From positions 62,001 to 126,000 of the forward strand of contig CADAYD010000008.1 in NCBI GenBank assembly GCA_902791985.1: DNA of 64,000 nt, written 5' to 3'. Below the pieces are notes generated by a model. That model did no database searches and had not been told where the DNA came from. It worked only from the letters and a program-made list of their open reading frames with translations. The position numbers and the translations under genes are program-made. Positions 62,776 through 64,000 of the stretch are shown piece by piece; positions within the stretch are counted from its first letter, which is position 1, and the number at the start of each line of letters is the position of its first letter. The DNA is from an uncultured bacterium (GTDB lineage: Bacteria > Cyanobacteriota > Vampirovibrionia > Gastranaerophilales > Gastranaerophilaceae).

Positions 62776-64000
62776 ATTTATAAAAGCAGCTTTAAAATAT
62801 TATTACACAGTATTTGTATTTGCTCTTTTTATTCTAATTTTGGGTATAGTTGCAATATTTTCCACGCCAACGGATATTTTTCCGGAAATAAATACTCCCG
62901 CTGTTGTTGCGGTGTGGAATTATAACGGGATGCCTGCAAAAGATGTAGAAAATCGTATAGTTTCAATTGCAGAACGTGCGTATTCCGCGAATATGAATGA
63001 TGTTGAACATATTGAATCCCAGTCATTATATGGTGTCGGGGTAATAAAAGTATTTTTGCATCCCGGAGCTGATGTTAATACTGCAATAACACAATTAAGT
63101 TCAGCATCACAAGTTGCATTAAATAATATGCCGCTTGGTATAAGACCACCACAGGTTGTAAAATATACTCCGACAACGATACCAGTATTACAGGTTGTTG
63201 TATCTTCAAAAACCATACCTTTATTAGATGTATCTGATTTAGCTCAAAACATAATAAAAGTGCAAATGTCTAAAGTCGAAGGTTCACAAATACCATTACC
63301 TATGGGTGGATTAAACCGCCAAATAATGGTTGATTTGGATATGCAAAAAATGGAAGCACGAGCTCTTACACCTTTAGCAATAACGGATACTCTTGCGGAA
63401 CAAAATGTCATATTACCGTCAGGAAATGCCAAGATAGGCGGCTTTGATTATTATATAACCTTGAATAATGCAACAAGAACAATTGATGAAATGAATAAAT
63501 TCCCAATAAAATCAAAAGAAGGAGAAACTGTTTATTTACGTGATATAGCCTACATTCATAACGGAAATGCCGTTCAAGAAAATGTTGTTCGCCACGACGG
63601 AGTAGCAGGAAGCTTAATGACTGTTTATAAAGCAGGAAAAACCTCAACTATTAAAGTTGTTGACGGATGTAAAAAAATAATTCCGATAATAAAAAAAATG
63701 GTTCCGTCAGAAATTCAAATGAATGAATTATTTGACCAATCCATATTTGTTAAAAGTTCTATTCATAGTGTCGTTTTTGAAGGAACTCTTGCTGCTATTC
63801 TTACAGCATTAATGATTTTACTGTTTTTAGGCAGTAAACGTTCTACGTTTATTGTTGCGGTTTCTATACCTTTATCAATATTATTTGCAATAATTTGTCT
63901 GGCATTATGCGGGCAAACTTTAAATATTATGACACTTAGCGGTATGGCTCTTGCTATTGGTATGCTTGTAGATAATTCAACAGTTGTACTTGAAAATATT
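62768..64000 (+). CDS. RND efflux transporter, N-terminal part (runs off the window)
   Basis: The frame runs from ATG 62768 through the window end (411 codons). It begins with a membrane helix (VFALFILILGIVAI), then STPTDIFPEINTPAVVAVWN and GMPAKDVENRIVSI, the first porter segments of AcrB/MexB/CzcA-type pumps. Later come GTLAAILTALMILLFLG and the loop SGMALAIGMLVDNSTVVLEN, containing the conserved Asp region of transmembrane helix 4. No membrane-fusion protein gene separates it from the outer membrane factor; it may follow beyond the window. Confidence 0.93.
   Translation, partial: MSKFIKAALKYYYTVFVFALFILILGIVAIFSTPTDIFPEINTPAVVAVWNYNGMPAKDVENRIVSIAERAYSANMNDVEHIESQSLYGVGVIKVFLHPGADVNTAITQLSSASQVALNNMPLGIRPPQVVKYTPTTIPVLQVVVSSKTIPLLDVSDLAQNIIKVQMSKVEGSQIPLPMGGLNRQIMVDLDMQKMEARALTPLAITDTLAEQNVILPSGNAKIGGFDYYITLNNATRTIDEMNKFPIKSKEGETVYLRDIAYIHNGNAVQENVVRHDGVAGSLMTVYKAGKTSTIKVVDGCKKIIPIIKKMVPSEIQMNELFDQSIFVKSSIHSVVFEGTLAAILTALMILLFLGSKRSTFIVAVSIPLSILFAIICLALCGQTLNIMTLSGMALAIGMLVDNSTVVLENI

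Overview
The window is AT-rich, densely packed diderm bacterial DNA with no rRNA, tRNA, CRISPR array, phage or complete insertion sequence that I could see. An outer membrane is implied by a TolC-type outer membrane factor with an RND pump, an autotransporter remnant, a PilM/N/O pilus assembly module and an aryl-polyene-type lipid locus. The low GC, FolE2 instead of FolE, split housekeeping operons and several lineage-type small proteins with a short N-terminal signature (I-S/N-P-I followed by F-x-G or F-x-S) suggest a gut Vampirovibrionia (Melainabacteria, Candidatus Gastranaerophilales). This placement is an inference; no marker gene settles it here.

Layout. 1-6.3 kb: small secreted and hypothetical proteins, a three-gene operon (unknown protein, asparaginase II, FolE2), a ferritin-like protein and a DUF559 endonuclease gene enclosed by 28-bp inverted repeats. 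6.4-11.1 kb: mfd and a PpiC/SurA-type lipoprotein. 11.1-14.4 kb, minus strand: gmk-coaBC-nif3-membrane protein. 14.5-16.6 kb: groES-groEL. 16.6-20.1 kb, minus: hypothetical, sigma-70 factor, RlmB-type methyltransferase, nadA. 20.1-22.5 kb: PilMN fusion and PilO. 22.5-24.5 kb: radical SAM, DRE-TIM aldolase and single-domain receiver. 24.5-29.1 kb: recJ, dapF, rpsF-ssb-rpsR. 29.2-40.1 kb: two peptidase homologues without zinc motifs, comM, rarA, a sugar-binding protein with a dehydrogenase, rpmB, a frameshifted lineage protein and rnhB. 40.2-44.1 kb: a flagellar-type export block (FliY/FliN-like, FliO, FliP, FliQ, FliR). 44.1-46.6 kb: galE broken by one stop codon, and manC. 46.6-53.4 kb: orphan LuxR HTH, pckA, phosphoesterase, two-module HNH protein, AGCS symporter, ACT protein. 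53.4-58.8 kb: acyltransferase, KS-like protein, then KS-dehydratase-ketoreductase-KS-PPTase in the apeO-P-Q-R order. 58.8-64 kb: truncated autotransporter, WcbI-like protein, TolC-like protein and the start of an RND pump.

Expression. Two modes of initiation are visible. Many genes have a good AAGGAG site. At least eight (mfd, gmk, the aldolase, comM, rarA, the KS-like protein, the WcbI-like protein, a small hypothetical) have instead a TATAAT-like hexamer ending exactly 6 nt before the ATG, usually with an upstream TG. That is the geometry of leaderless mRNA.

Most noteworthy: the fixed-spacing leaderless promoters; the mini-element-like DUF559 locus next to a three-way-junction fold; the compact aryl-polyene-like cluster; the radical SAM/aldolase/receiver cassette; the shared N-terminal signature, seen in a genome that also carries a type III export gate; and two fresh gene lesions (galE, and the gene at 38139).
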